NCBI RefSeq assembly: GCF_021560035.1
Contig: NZ_CP074373.1
Coordinates: 306,001 to 370,000, forward strand
DNA: 64,000 bases
Direction: 5' to 3'
Source of the DNA: Virgibacillus sp. NKC19-16
GTDB taxonomy: Bacteria; Bacillota; Bacilli; Bacillales; Amphibacillaceae
The notes below the pieces were generated by a model. The model saw only the letters and a list, made by a program, of their open reading frames with translations, was not told the origin of the DNA and did no database searches. The position numbers were made by a program, and so were the translations under genes. Shown here one piece after another: positions 35,137 through 44,661 of the stretch (the first letter of the stretch is position 1; every line of letters begins with the position of its first letter).

Positions 35137-35324
35137 AGTGGTCATGAGGGAATCATGGCGCCCGAAAACATTGGAAGGAGTCCAAAACGGTCGTCATGGA
35201 AACTTCATGACGACCAAAGACATGAAAAATTAGTCAAAACGGTAGTCATGAGAGCTTCATGACGCCCGAAAACGCGAGAAAGCTGTCAAGACAGTAGTCA
35301 TGAGAGCCATCATGGTACCTACTC
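35137..35324. repeat. 52-bp tandem repeat, about 3.6 copies, each with a GTCATGA palindrome
   Basis: Units start at 35137, 35189, 35241 and 35293 (last partial), each exactly 52 bases apart. Each carries an inverted pair of the type GTCATGA...TCATGAC followed by CGCCCGAAAA, then a more variable half ending GTCAAAAC. The partial last unit runs into the final codons of the convergent flavin enzyme. It is not coding. It could act as a multi-hairpin terminator, a protein-binding array or a spreading repeat. Confidence 0.8.
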
Positions 35325-36320
35325 TAACTCAAAAGCCTTTGCCAGCAACTCTATCCCCCTCATCCGATTATGAATTCCTGCTACGTTCGGTATTATTGTT
35401 ATTTCATCTGCTAGGTAAAGTTCGGCTATTCTCTCAATTTCTGCTTTTACTTGCTGTGGGTCCCCGATGATCATTCGCTTACGGTTCTCGTTTACTTTTC
35501 CTTCTTCAGCAACACTTATACCCCGTTTTTTGGCTGTTTGGATAGATGGATAGTAGGGTGACGGATTAGATGATTCGACAAATAGCAGCCATAAGTCAAA
35601 GGCCGTGGCAATTTCCTCCGCTTCTTCTTCTGTTTCCGCGACAATGGCGAAAACAGCTATCATTACTTTTGGTTTTTCCAGTAATGGAGATGGTTGAAAC
35701 TGTTTTCGGTAATCGGCAACAACCTCGATGCCTGTTTCAGATGGCTTGGTAAAATGAGCGAAGGCATAAGCGGATCCATTTGCTGCTGCAATTTTTGCGC
35801 TCCCGCCACCTGTTCCAAGCATCCATAATTCCGGGACTGTTTGTACTTTTGGGGTTGCGATCAGATTACGGAAACGATGATCTTCTGATGTATCATCTGT
35901 TAGGAATTTGTATATATCTTCTATTTGCTGTTCATAAGATAGTCGTTCTCCTTTTTCTTCGTTCATCGCTTTATTAACAAGTCGGTAGCTAGGAGACCGA
36001 CCGATTCCTAAGTCAATTCTGTCTGAGTGAAGGGCTTCCAGCATGCGAAAATTTTCTGCAACTTTGTAAGCACTGTAATGTGGAAGCATAATACCGCCTG
36101 ATCCAATACGAATACGGTTAGTGGAAGTGGCTAAGTGCATCATAAGCATTTCGGGCGTACTTCCAGCAACAGATAACACGTGATGATGCTCTGCAACCCA
36201 AAAGCGCCTGTATCCGAGCTCTTCAGCATGTTTGGCTAGTTCTGTTGTTTGGAGCAATGCTTCTCTGGGGTCAGAGCCCTCATCTACAGGTGAATAATCG
36301 AGTATATTTAAGGCAATCAT
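35319..36320 (-). CDS. LLM-class flavin-dependent oxidoreductase (luciferase-like, YwcH type)
   Basis: FMN-dependent oxidoreductase of the bacterial luciferase-like family. 333 residues: LNILDYSPVDEGSDPREAL at the start, RFWVAEHHHVLSVAGSTPEML, IRIGSGGIMLPHYSAYKVAENF, HSDRIDLGIGRSPS and LWMLGTGGGSAKIAAANG, all diagnostic of the MsnO8/YwcH branch. An AAGGAGGGC site precedes the ATG at 36320. The last codons overlap the 52-bp repeat array. The substrate is not predictable; members are annotated as alkanal monooxygenase-like. Confidence 0.9.
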   Translation of the reverse strand: MIALNILDYSPVDEGSDPREALLQTTELAKHAEELGYRRFWVAEHHHVLSVAGSTPEMLMMHLATSTNRIRIGSGGIMLPHYSAYKVAENFRMLEALHSDRIDLGIGRSPSYRLVNKAMNEEKGERLSYEQQIEDIYKFLTDDTSEDHRFRNLIATPKVQTVPELWMLGTGGGSAKIAAANGSAYAFAHFTKPSETGIEVVADYRKQFQPSPLLEKPKVMIAVFAIVAETEEEAEEIATAFDLWLLFVESSNPSPYYPSIQTAKKRGISVAEEGKVNENRKRMIIGDPQQVKAEIERIAELYLADEITIIPNVAGIHNRMRGIELLAKAFELE

Positions 36321-36817
36321 TTTAGAGCCCTCCTTATATCACGTACTGATTAACTTCAATTTTCTTACTTTTAGTTAAAGAAGGCAACTAATTGGTTTTT
36401 TAGCCCCCTTTCTACAACTATAATCGTTCGTATCCACTTGTGGGTGGTGTTCATCAGGAAATTTGATTTGTTTGCCACCAATTCCACCTCTCAAACGATT
36501 ATACATATGAAGGAAAGGCCCTGTCCTCACTACAATAAAGTGATAAAGCGGCTAGGGGCAAACCAGGATAGACCCCCGAGGTATGATATATGGCTAAATG
36601 GTTTAAAATATAAATCACTGGAAACTGGTGGAATGTCATGTAATTGTCAATACTATTGTCTTTATATCATGTCAAAATGGGTTTATACTAGCTGTATAGT
36701 GAAAATTGAACTTCGGTCGCCTTTTTCCGAAATAATTACGATGTGAATTAATTTCGCACTAAATATAACTACACTTGTTCAATGGTGAACACGATTATTA
36801 GGGAGGTTTAAATCACG
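36321..36817. other. 497-base intergenic region upstream of cydA with a REP relic
   Basis: No supported gene: a 102-codon frame at 36438-36746 lacks a ribosome site and has an unlikely composition. At about 36516-36564 a segment starting AAAGGCCCTGTCCTCACT and containing TAAAGTGATAAAGCGG, then AGGGGCA, resembles the REP family found after 50 kb, but the arms are decayed. The last 50 bases hold the cyd operator and ribosome site. Confidence 0.5.
36776..36791. promoter_or_regulatory. Perfect inverted repeat upstream of cydA, possible Rex-type operator
   Basis: TGTTCA-N4-TGAACA, 26 bases before the cydA ATG. Geometry (two arms, 4-base spacer, outer TTGT and ACA) matches Rex sites (TTGTGAA-N4-TTCACAA), but the inner bases differ. 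Rex represses cydABCD in B. subtilis, so a variant Rex site is plausible; another repressor cannot be excluded. Confidence 0.45.
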
Positions 36818-38179
36818 ATGGAATTAGATACGGTCTTGATGAGCAGATTGCTTACTGCTATGACACTAGGCTTCCATATCATATTTGCAACCCTTGGTGT
36901 TGGGGTTCCTTTGATGATTTCAATAGCAGAGTTTCTTGGGATTAAAAAGAAGGATCCGCATTATACCATGTTAGCTAGACGATGGGCGCGCGGATTTGTT
37001 ATTACGGTTGCAGTTGGTGTCGTAACCGGTACCGCTATTGGCCTGCAATTATCTTTAGTATGGCCTAACTTTATGCAGGTTGCAGGTAATGTTATTGCCC
37101 TGCCATTATTTATGGAAGTCTTCGCATTTTTCTTTGAAGCGATTTTCATAGGTATTTATTTATATACATGGGATCGATTTAAAAAGCCAATAACACATTG
37201 GTTTCTATCCATCCCGATTATCATTGGTGGTGGAATGTCAGCTGTATTTATAACAACAGTTAACGCTTTTATGAACACGCCGGATGGTTTTGAAATGGAG
37301 AATGGGGTTTTTGCGGCTGTTAATCCATTTGAAGCAATGTTGAACCCTGCTGCACCATCAAAAATATTTCATGTGTTAAGTTCGGCCTATTTAGCATGTG
37401 CGGTTCTTCTTGCTGCCTTTGCAGCTTTTATGCTGTTAAAGAAAAAGCTTTCTAAACAGGCATCTGCCTATCATAAAAAAGCACTAAAATTCACATTAAC
37501 GGTTACGTTTGTATTCGCAGCTATTAACTTTTTGGCAGGAGATGTTTCGGCTAAGTTTCTTGCTGATGAACAACCGGAAAAATTGGCTGCAGCTGAATGG
37601 CATTTCGAGACAGAAGAAGGTGCAGATCTGATATTATTTGGCTGGCTGAATGATAATAATGAACCAGTAGGTGAGATCCGCTTCCCTAATGTACTTAGCT
37701 TTTTGGCACATGGTGACTTTAACAGTGAAGTAACTGGATTAGAAGAAACTCCTGAAGACTTGCGACCGCCACTTTGGATCCATTATATGTTTGATTTAAT
37801 GGTAGTAATAGGAGGATTTCTCCTGGGTATATCACTGCTTTATCTTATTGTTAGTAAGGTGAAAAAATGGAATGAGCATAATAAATGGCTACTTTGGGGC
37901 ATCGTTTTAAGCGGACCCTTAGCATTTCTTGCGATTGAGTTTGGCTGGATTTATGCAGAAGAGGGCCGGCAGCCATGGATTATACGCGGCTATATGACAG
38001 TGAGTGAGGCAGCAACGTCTTCACCTTACATTGGCTTAATGTTCTTATTGTTCCTAGGCTTGTATATCGTATTAGGAACATTATGTGTAGTAGTATTACG
38101 TAAGCTATTTCGTAATAATCCTGTCGAGGAAGAACTGGAAAAACAGTACCCAACCATAGAAAAGGGTGATGAATCATGA
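36818..38179 (+). CDS. cydA: Cytochrome bd ubiquinol/menaquinol oxidase subunit I
   Basis: Heme-bearing subunit of the high-affinity terminal oxidase. 453 residues, nine predicted membrane helices. The N-terminal heme ligand region is LGFHIIFATLGVGVPL (His20). GRQPWIIRGYMTVSEA is the conserved segment near the C-terminus. The Q-loop is short, as in Firmicute enzymes. GGGAGG precedes the ATG. It overlaps cydB by ATGA. First gene of a four-gene operon for enzyme plus assembly transporter. Confidence 0.95.
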   Translation: MELDTVLMSRLLTAMTLGFHIIFATLGVGVPLMISIAEFLGIKKKDPHYTMLARRWARGFVITVAVGVVTGTAIGLQLSLVWPNFMQVAGNVIALPLFMEVFAFFFEAIFIGIYLYTWDRFKKPITHWFLSIPIIIGGGMSAVFITTVNAFMNTPDGFEMENGVFAAVNPFEAMLNPAAPSKIFHVLSSAYLACAVLLAAFAAFMLLKKKLSKQASAYHKKALKFTLTVTFVFAAINFLAGDVSAKFLADEQPEKLAAAEWHFETEEGADLILFGWLNDNNEPVGEIRFPNVLSFLAHGDFNSEVTGLEETPEDLRPPLWIHYMFDLMVVIGGFLLGISLLYLIVSKVKKWNEHNKWLLWGIVLSGPLAFLAIEFGWIYAEEGRQPWIIRGYMTVSEAATSSPYIGLMFLLFLGLYIVLGTLCVVVLRKLFRNNPVEEELEKQYPTIEKGDES

Positions 38180-39189
38180 GTTATGAAATAGTTGGTCTTG
38201 CAGTGTTATGGATCTTTCTATATGGATACCTGATCGTAGCTTCTGTTGACTTTGGCGCGGGATTCTTTGCCTATTATGCAAAAGTCACGAAAAAAGATCA
38301 CATTATTAATCAGTTGATATCCAGGTATTTATCGCCGGTGTGGGAAGTGACCAACGTATTCTTCGTGTTCTTCTTCGTTGGTGTGGTAGGATTTTTCCCG
38401 GACACAGCTTATTATTATGGTAGTGCATTGTTGGTTCCTGCCAGTATTGCAATCATATTGCTGGCGATACGAGGATCGTTCTACGCATTTGAAAATTATG
38501 GCTCAAAGAAAAGTAATGTGTATATGTTCTTGTATGGTGCAACCGGGTTATTAATACCTGCATCATTATCCGTCGCTTTAACATTATCAGAAGGCGGGTT
38601 TATTGTTGAAGAAAATGGGGTCGTTTCATTGCAGTATATGGAACTATTTACAAGCCCACTGGCATGGAGTATTGTCGGCTTAGCTATTGTATCGGTACTG
38701 TTTATCAGTAGTACATTTCTGACATTCTATGCTTCCTATGCAAATGATAAACCTGCATTGAAGCTTGTTCGGAATTATGCATTGTTCTGGAGTACGCCAA
38801 CGATAATTGCTGGGCTGACAACATTTATTTTCTTAAGTCAGCATAATGAAAGGCATTTTCAAAACATGATGGATCTATGGTGGATGTTGGGCTTATCTGT
38901 AGGGTTCTTCATGATTGCCATGTGGCTGCTTTATCAAGGGAAACGTTATGGGCTGGCATTTATTAGTGTAATGCTACAATTCTTCTTTGCCTTCTTTGCA
39001 TACGGAATAGGTCATTATCCGTATATCTTGGACCCGTATATCACCATTGCAGATGGTGCAACACATCCATCCATGGGAATTGCCTTGATTGTAGCGTTTA
39101 TTGGTGGCCTTCTTTTATTAATACCTTCTCTAATTTTATTAATGCGGTTATTTTTATTCGACGCGGATTATGTGAAGGGGAAAAAATAA
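38176..39189 (+). CDS. cydB: Cytochrome bd oxidase subunit II
   Basis: Second membrane subunit of the bd oxidase. 337 residues, eight predicted helices. Opening SYEIVGLAVLWIFLYGYLIVASVDFGAGFFAYY contains the conserved Asp/Gly region of CydB; SRYLSPVWEVTNVFFVFFFVGVVGFFPDTA and GHYPYILDPYITI are family markers. Translation is coupled to cydA. A gap of 46 bases leads to cydD. Confidence 0.95.
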   Translation: MSYEIVGLAVLWIFLYGYLIVASVDFGAGFFAYYAKVTKKDHIINQLISRYLSPVWEVTNVFFVFFFVGVVGFFPDTAYYYGSALLVPASIAIILLAIRGSFYAFENYGSKKSNVYMFLYGATGLLIPASLSVALTLSEGGFIVEENGVVSLQYMELFTSPLAWSIVGLAIVSVLFISSTFLTFYASYANDKPALKLVRNYALFWSTPTIIAGLTTFIFLSQHNERHFQNMMDLWWMLGLSVGFFMIAMWLLYQGKRYGLAFISVMLQFFFAFFAYGIGHYPYILDPYITIADGATHPSMGIALIVAFIGGLLLLIPSLILLMRLFLFDADYVKGKK

Positions 39190-39235
39190 TGACATATGAG
39201 CTAAACAAATCTGACGTTGGGGGGATTTGCATATA

Positions 39236-40969
39236 ATGTCTAGTTTAAAAGAAATAGCATTCACACAGAAAAAAAGCATGTTATTTCTGCTTATGTCAAC
39301 TGTAGTAACAGGTGCAGCGATTATCGCTCAAGCTTATCTTATCGTTATGATCGTTGATGGTGTCTTTTTGCAAGGGGCATCTTTTCAAGAAATCCTCCCA
39401 GCCTTGGGGGGATTATTGCTCGTTCTTCTAGCAAGGACGGCGTTCAGCTATATGAACGGTCGTAAGGGTATTCAAATGGCAGCAAAAGTGAAGGCTGATT
39501 TTCGCAAACGTATCTTAGCTAAATATTCGAGAAATCCTATGCAGGCCTCTTTGCGTGGGCAGTCAGGACAGAAGGTAAGTGTGATGATGGATGCTGTCGA
39601 CGAAATTGATAACTATTTCAGTCAGTATATTCCTCAAATGATTCAAACATCTTTCATCCCGCTTTTGGTTCTCGTTGTTGTTTTCACACAACATGTGAAC
39701 ACAGGCCTTATTATGATCATCACCGCACCGTTCATTCCTATTTTTATGGTCATCATTGGCATGAAAACCAAACAGAAATCAGAAGAACAGATGGATGAGC
39801 TTGCGGCGTTTTCCGGACGCTTTCTGGATACATTGCAGGGACTTACTACACTTAAATTATTCGGGCGTGCAAAACAGCAAAAAGAAGCGATTGAAAAGAG
39901 CAGTCTAGGCTTTAGGGATGCGACGATGGAGATATTAAAAGTTGCCTTTACTTCTTCTTTTATGCTTGAGCTGATTTCGATGCTTAGCATTGGGCTGGTG
40001 GCTCTTGAATTGGCGATCCAGCTTATCATTTATGAAAGTATTTCCTTCTTCACTGCTTTCTTTGTGCTCGTACTGGTACCTGAATTTTATACGTCATTGA
40101 AAGAACTTGGCAGCACCTTCCATAATGGCAGAAGCAGTATGGGTGCAGCCAAAAAGGTGGCAGATGAATTAGAAGCGACTAGTCAGGCAGTTAGTTGGGG
40201 GAGTGAGAGCTTAAACAAAGAAGCAACTCCGCCGAGCATTGATTTACGTGAGACTGGCTATAGTTACGGGGAGGATCAGTTTGCATTAACAAATATTGAT
40301 GCACAAATTCGACCATACGATGCGATTGCCATTGTAGGCAGGACCGGATCAGGGAAAACAACACTGCTGCATTTGATTGCAGGCTTAATCGGACCTTCAG
40401 CAGGCGATATCGTTATTAATGGCAGGTCGCGAGCAGATTATAAAGAAAGAGAATGGTTTGATCAATTAAGTTATATTTCGCAGCACCCGTATATTTTCTC
40501 CGGGACCATTGCTGAAAACATCGCAATCGGTGGAAATGCTGATGTCTCCAGGAGCGACGTGGAGCAGGCTGCTGAGAAGGCGGGAATTGCTGCTATGATT
40601 CAATCCCTGGAAGACGGCTATGACACTCCAGTCGGTGAAGCAGGCAGAGGCCTTTCAGGTGGAGAACAACAACGACTTGCTATCGCAAGGGCGTTTCTGA
40701 AAAATCCATCGGTGATTCTTTTTGATGAGCCGACAACCGGGCTTGATTTGCAAACAGAGCGTATCCTGCAGACATCGATCAATGAATTGTCCGAGAACGC
40801 CACAGTCATTACTGTCGCACATCGCCTTCATACGATTAAGAATGCGGATCAAATTCTATTCCTGGAAAACGGAGAGCTGATTGCAACAGGAACTCACGTT
40901 GCGCTTATCAATTCGGTAGCTGAATATCGAGCTATGGTAACTGTTCAGCAAGGAGGCTTGGCAGAATGA
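39236..40969 (+). CDS. cydD: ABC transporter CydD (cytochrome bd assembly)
   Basis: One half of the heterodimeric ABC exporter CydDC, which is needed for cytochrome bd maturation. 577 residues: six-helix membrane domain (residues 1-310), then ATPase with Walker [14 protein letters not shown], signature LSGGEQQRLAIARA and Walker B VILFDEPTTGLDLQTE. The order cydA-cydB-this-next matches B. subtilis, where this gene is called cydC; by sequence class it is the CydD type. ATG 39236 is chosen with GGGGGG 12 bases upstream; TTG 39227 is the alternative. Confidence 0.88.
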   Translation: MSSLKEIAFTQKKSMLFLLMSTVVTGAAIIAQAYLIVMIVDGVFLQGASFQEILPALGGLLLVLLARTAFSYMNGRKGIQMAAKVKADFRKRILAKYSRNPMQASLRGQSGQKVSVMMDAVDEIDNYFSQYIPQMIQTSFIPLLVLVVVFTQHVNTGLIMIITAPFIPIFMVIIGMKTKQKSEEQMDELAAFSGRFLDTLQGLTTLKLFGRAKQQKEAIEKSSLGFRDATMEILKVAFTSSFMLELISMLSIGLVALELAIQLIIYESISFFTAFFVLVLVPEFYTSLKELGSTFHNGRSSMGAAKKVADELEATSQAVSWGSESLNKEATPPSIDLRETGYSYGEDQFALTNIDAQIRPYDAIAIVGRTGSGKTTLLHLIAGLIGPSAGDIVINGRSRADYKEREWFDQLSYISQHPYIFSGTIAENIAIGGNADVSRSDVEQAAEKAGIAAMIQSLEDGYDTPVGEAGRGLSGGEQQRLAIARAFLKNPSVILFDEPTTGLDLQTERILQTSINELSENATVITVAHRLHTIKNADQILFLENGELIATGTHVALINSVAEYRAMVTVQQGGLAE

Positions 40970-42678
40970 AAGATTTAGCGATTGTCATCAAGTTAATGAT
41001 GGTAGAGAAGAAGGATATTCTTTATTCGATTATCTTTGGCTTTATTGCCGGTATTGCCGCTGTTGGCCTCTTTTCCGCGAGTGGGTACTTAATTTCAAAA
41101 GCTGCTTTTGCCCCGCCGTTATATACACTGATCATACTAACGTCATCAGTAAAGCTGCTCGGTTTAACAAAAGCAATAGCTCGTTATGCAGAAAGATATT
41201 TTTCCCATCGGGCGACATTTACGATTTTAAGTAACCTGCGCGTTTCCTTTTTCGAAAGGTTAGAACCATTAGCTCCCGGCATTTTTCAAAAATATCGAAG
41301 CGGGGATCTCCTTTCGAGAATTGTTGGGGATGTTGAAAGTCTGCAGAATTTCTTCTTGCGCGTGTTTTATCCACCGATTGTATTAGTTATGGTGTTCTTA
41401 AGCACTATTTTATTCACAGCATTCTTTTCCTTTTCTATAGCTGTTGTGTTGCTTGTTGGTCTGATTCTCACAGCTTTTGTCGTTCCGGCATTATTTGCTA
41501 TTAGACAAGCAAAAATAGATAGTGATGTAAGAGAAGGAAGAGGGGTACTTTCGACAGAGGTTACTGAATTCCTCCATGGGTTCAGGGATTTAAAAATATA
41601 CCAGAAGCTTGATGGAAAAGAGCAACAATTACTCAAGTCATCTGATACGTATATTAATGAGCAGGAAAGAGAAGGCGTTAATACATTGTATAATCAATCC
41701 GTGAATTCCTTTGTAACGCTTGTTGTATCCTGGTTTGTATTGGCGCTCGGGGCATATTTAATCGTAAATGGTCAATTAGAAGGAATTTTCCTGGCAATGC
41801 TTTTGATGATTTCCTTAACGGTGTTTGAAGATGCTGGTCCTATGGCTGTTTTCCCAATCCATATGCAGGACAGCAGTCGAGCGGCAACACGCCTTTTCTC
41901 TGTTGTTCGTGAGGAAGATGAAGCGGAAGAAGGAGCTTTGGAAGAGATTCAGTCAAATATGGCACCATCTATCGAAATGGAGCATGTTACGTTTGCCTTT
42001 CCAGATGAATGGCGGACAGCTGTGAAAAATGTTGACGTGAAGCTTCCTGCGGGTTCTAAGACGGCAATTGTTGGACCAAGTGGTTCTGGGAAATCAACGT
42101 TACTGCAGCTGTTATTGAAAATTAGTCCAGCAGATCAAGGTGACATTCGTTTTAATGGCGTTTCTATTGATCGATTAAATGAAGAAAGCATTTGGAAAGA
42201 AGCGAATGTCGTTCTGCAGGAAAATCATTTTTTCTATGGAACAGTAAGGGAAAATCTGCTTTTGGCCGGTGATGAGTTGACTGATGAGGAATTGAATACG
42301 GCGTTAGCAAACGTACAGCTGGAACATTTTGACCTAGCAGACCCTGTCTTTGAAAAAGGAGAGAACCTTTCCGGTGGAGAAAAACAACGGATTGCGACTG
42401 CTCGGGCGATGCTAAAGGGAGGTCGTCTTTGGTTATTGGATGAGCCAACATCTTCAGTCGATGCACTGACGGAGCACTCCATTTATGGGCATCTTCACGA
42501 AAAAGCAGCGAATGACACGCTCATGTTAGTCAGTCACCGCTTAAGGGGTCTTGAAAAAATGGATCAGATTATTGTGATGGAGCAGGGCGCAATTATTGAA
42601 TCCGGTACGTTTGAGGAATTGATGGATGCGAAGGGTTATTTTTATGAAATGAAGGAGATTGAGAAGAGTTTGTTGTAG
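40966..42678 (+). CDS. cydC: ABC transporter CydC (cytochrome bd assembly)
   Basis: Partner half of CydDC. 570 residues: N-terminal membrane domain beginning IKLMMVEKKDILYSIIFGFIAG, the segment LSNLRVSFFERLEPLAPG and SGDLLSRIVGDVESLQNFFLR typical of CydC; ATPase with Walker A GPSGSGKSTLLQL, signature LSGGEKQRIATARA and Walker B LWLLDEPTSSVDALTE. Its start overlaps the cydD stop (ATGA). In B. subtilis nomenclature this position is cydD. Last gene of the operon. Confidence 0.88.
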   Translation: MKDLAIVIKLMMVEKKDILYSIIFGFIAGIAAVGLFSASGYLISKAAFAPPLYTLIILTSSVKLLGLTKAIARYAERYFSHRATFTILSNLRVSFFERLEPLAPGIFQKYRSGDLLSRIVGDVESLQNFFLRVFYPPIVLVMVFLSTILFTAFFSFSIAVVLLVGLILTAFVVPALFAIRQAKIDSDVREGRGVLSTEVTEFLHGFRDLKIYQKLDGKEQQLLKSSDTYINEQEREGVNTLYNQSVNSFVTLVVSWFVLALGAYLIVNGQLEGIFLAMLLMISLTVFEDAGPMAVFPIHMQDSSRAATRLFSVVREEDEAEEGALEEIQSNMAPSIEMEHVTFAFPDEWRTAVKNVDVKLPAGSKTAIVGPSGSGKSTLLQLLLKISPADQGDIRFNGVSIDRLNEESIWKEANVVLQENHFFYGTVRENLLLAGDELTDEELNTALANVQLEHFDLADPVFEKGENLSGGEKQRIATARAMLKGGRLWLLDEPTSSVDALTEHSIYGHLHEKAANDTLMLVSHRLRGLEKMDQIIVMEQGAIIESGTFEELMDAKGYFYEMKEIEKSLL

Positions 42679-42780
42679 GGGATAGCGTTCAGTTATTCCC
42701 ATTTTTTTATTTAGAGATATTGAAATTTTCCCTCATTGTCTCTATGCTTAAAGAGACTATATGAAGATGGGAGCAGGGCA

Positions 42781-44205
42781 ATGTTTAAAAGGGGTTTACG
42801 CATTAGTTTAATTATGTTGGTATTATTTTTGGTTGCTTGCAATGATGAACAAGATGCTGCGTCCGGTGATGAGCAAACCACGAATGATGAACAGAACGAA
42901 GCGGTAGAGGAAGCTGAAGAGGAAAGCATTTTAGATGAGCTTGAGTCCGTAACGGAAATCGAGTCCAGAGAAGATATGAAAGCACAACAAGCGGGAACAT
43001 TGGTATCGGATATTACATTGGAGCAAGAGCTGGAAGACCCAACCGATAAAGAGCTAGCCCCGTCAGTTGTTACAAATTTAGAAGAAGAATCGGAAAAGAT
43101 CGCACAGGCCACGCAAGACCCGGATGAAATTAATAAAGCATTTATTCATTTGCTTGGAACACCTCATTATCAAGAATTGATTGAAAAAGCAGAGGAGTTT
43201 GAGCCTGATTTTGAAGATCCGTTTCTTCCGGATCCAGGCAAGTCTGAAGAAGAAATCGAGAATGAACCTGCTAATGGAAAAGCAATTATTTTACTTGATG
43301 CAAGTTCAAGTATGTTATTAAGTGTGGATAATGAAGTGAAAATGGATATAGCGAAGGATGCTGTAGAGCGCTTCGGGGAAACTATCGGGCAGGACAATGA
43401 TGTTTCATTAGTTGTATATGGCCATAAAGGCTCTGAATCAGAAGCGGATAAGGAATTGTCATGTAATGGAATTGAGGAGATTTATCCAATGAGTTCCTAT
43501 GATGAAGCGGAATTTGCCGATGCATTATCTAGTTTTGAGAGTAAAGGGTACACTCCATTGGCAGGGGCCATCCAAAAAGCGGCAGATATGAGCAGCGACT
43601 TCACGGAGCCGACCACTGTGTATGTCGTTAGCGATGGCGTTGAAACATGTGATGGGGACCCTGTCGAAGAAGCTGAAATTTTTGTAGAGGATAGTGAAGA
43701 CAAATCGGTAAATATCATTGGTTTCAATGTGGATCAGGATGCGGAAGAGCAGCTCAAAGCAGTTTCGGATGCCGGCGAAGGGGAGTATTTTTCAGCAGAT
43801 AATGCAGATGAATTGAAAACAACCATTGAACAAAAGTGGCTCCCATCCAGAATCGATTTGGCATGGGCTTTCACAAAGGCACCTGATTCATGGGAGATTC
43901 TCGCAGAGTATGACCGTTTTGATGAAGATGTAAACCCAATAAAAGCCGTTATTGACAGTGAAGCTTCCAGGTATTCAGAAGCTCTTCAGATCTTAAATGA
44001 TAGGGATCTAGTAGAACCTGAAGTAAGTGAAGAAGTTCGGGAGCTTATGCAGGAAAGATCCAGTAAAATGCAGGATCTAATAAGCGATTTCAGTACTGAA
44101 AAGAAAGATGAAGTCGAAGCAATTGCAGATGAAATACGTGAAGAAGTAGATGAATGGACGGAAGAAATGAGGAAGCAAAAGGATGAAAGAGGGGATTTGT
44201 TTTAG
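42781..44205 (+). CDS. VWA-domain lipoprotein (YwmC/YwmD-like, larger)
   Basis: Surface lipoprotein with a von Willebrand A domain. 474 residues. Signal peptide FKRGLRISLIMLVLFLVAC with lipobox LVAC; a very acidic linker (about residues 20-60); the VWA domain from about 170 to 370 with the MIDAS motif LLDASSSM, a Thr in GYTPLAGAI and VVSDGVETCDGD; a helical acidic C-terminus. ATG 42781 follows a GGGAG site; an upstream in-frame ATG (42736) would bury the signal peptide. B. subtilis YwmC and YwmD are about half the length. Probably binds a metal-dependent protein partner outside the membrane; function unknown. Confidence 0.85.
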   Translation: MFKRGLRISLIMLVLFLVACNDEQDAASGDEQTTNDEQNEAVEEAEEESILDELESVTEIESREDMKAQQAGTLVSDITLEQELEDPTDKELAPSVVTNLEEESEKIAQATQDPDEINKAFIHLLGTPHYQELIEKAEEFEPDFEDPFLPDPGKSEEEIENEPANGKAIILLDASSSMLLSVDNEVKMDIAKDAVERFGETIGQDNDVSLVVYGHKGSESEADKELSCNGIEEIYPMSSYDEAEFADALSSFESKGYTPLAGAIQKAADMSSDFTEPTTVYVVSDGVETCDGDPVEEAEIFVEDSEDKSVNIIGFNVDQDAEEQLKAVSDAGEGEYFSADNADELKTTIEQKWLPSRIDLAWAFTKAPDSWEILAEYDRFDEDVNPIKAVIDSEASRYSEALQILNDRDLVEPEVSEEVRELMQERSSKMQDLISDFSTEKKDEVEAIADEIREEVDEWTEEMRKQKDERGDLF

Positions 44206-44507
44206 CTAAATGAAAGTAGGAATGCTGTGTAGTTTATTTACCGTGGAGAAAATATAAATTCATATAACATTTAGTACACTATTATTTATTGGTATGGCAA
44301 CGTTTTAATGAAAATCTTATATTTTAACATTGTCTTAAAGGCATTGTTGATAGTTAATAATTGATTTTCTAAAACACCTTTTAATTTAAATGCTATGTTA
44401 GCCTATATTAGGAAAATGTATTTTTGAAAAGTATTAGCCAGATATTGTAGTTAAACTAATGCAACAGCAAGTTGAACAAGTTATACATCGAATAGTTTAA
44501 AGTTAAG

Positions 44508-44537
44508 GCATTTCTTTGAAATAAGAAATGCTTTTTT
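44508..44537 (+). terminator. Intrinsic terminator 300 bases after the VWA gene
   Basis: GCATTTCTT/AAGAAATGC, 9-bp perfect stem, 6-base loop, then TTTTTT. Too far from the lipoprotein stop to be an obvious end for it, so it hints at an extra transcript. Confidence 0.8.
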
Positions 44538-44601
44538 ATATTTTTATCTGAAATATAAAGTCCATAACAATAAATAAGTTGTCATTATCAATAAAAATAT
44601 A

Positions 44602-44630
44602 TTGTTAATCAATAAATAACGTGTTAATAT
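44602..44630 (+). promoter_or_regulatory. Predicted promoter of the DUF2975/XRE pair
   Basis: TTGTTA at 44602-44607 and TAATAT at 44625-44630 are 17 bases apart, 32 bases before the start codon. Imperfect dyads (GTTA...TAAC) overlap it and could be sites for the XRE regulator encoded downstream; the dyads are weak. Confidence 0.5.
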
Positions 44631-44661
44631 AAATATAAAATAAATAAGAGAGGTGCTTTTT

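Larger units (their letters stand above)
44206..44661. other. 456-base AT-rich intergenic region with an internal terminator
   Basis: No coding frame is supported. It holds a strong intrinsic terminator at 44508-44537 and a promoter at 44602-44630. The 300 bases between the lipoprotein stop and the terminator are A/T-rich and featureless. They may be a long 3' untranslated region, a decayed gene or a small RNA. Confidence 0.4.

Noticed and set aside
36438-36746. 102-codon frame upstream of cydA
   Set aside because: No ribosome site, unlike any protein I know, and overlaps a decayed REP element.
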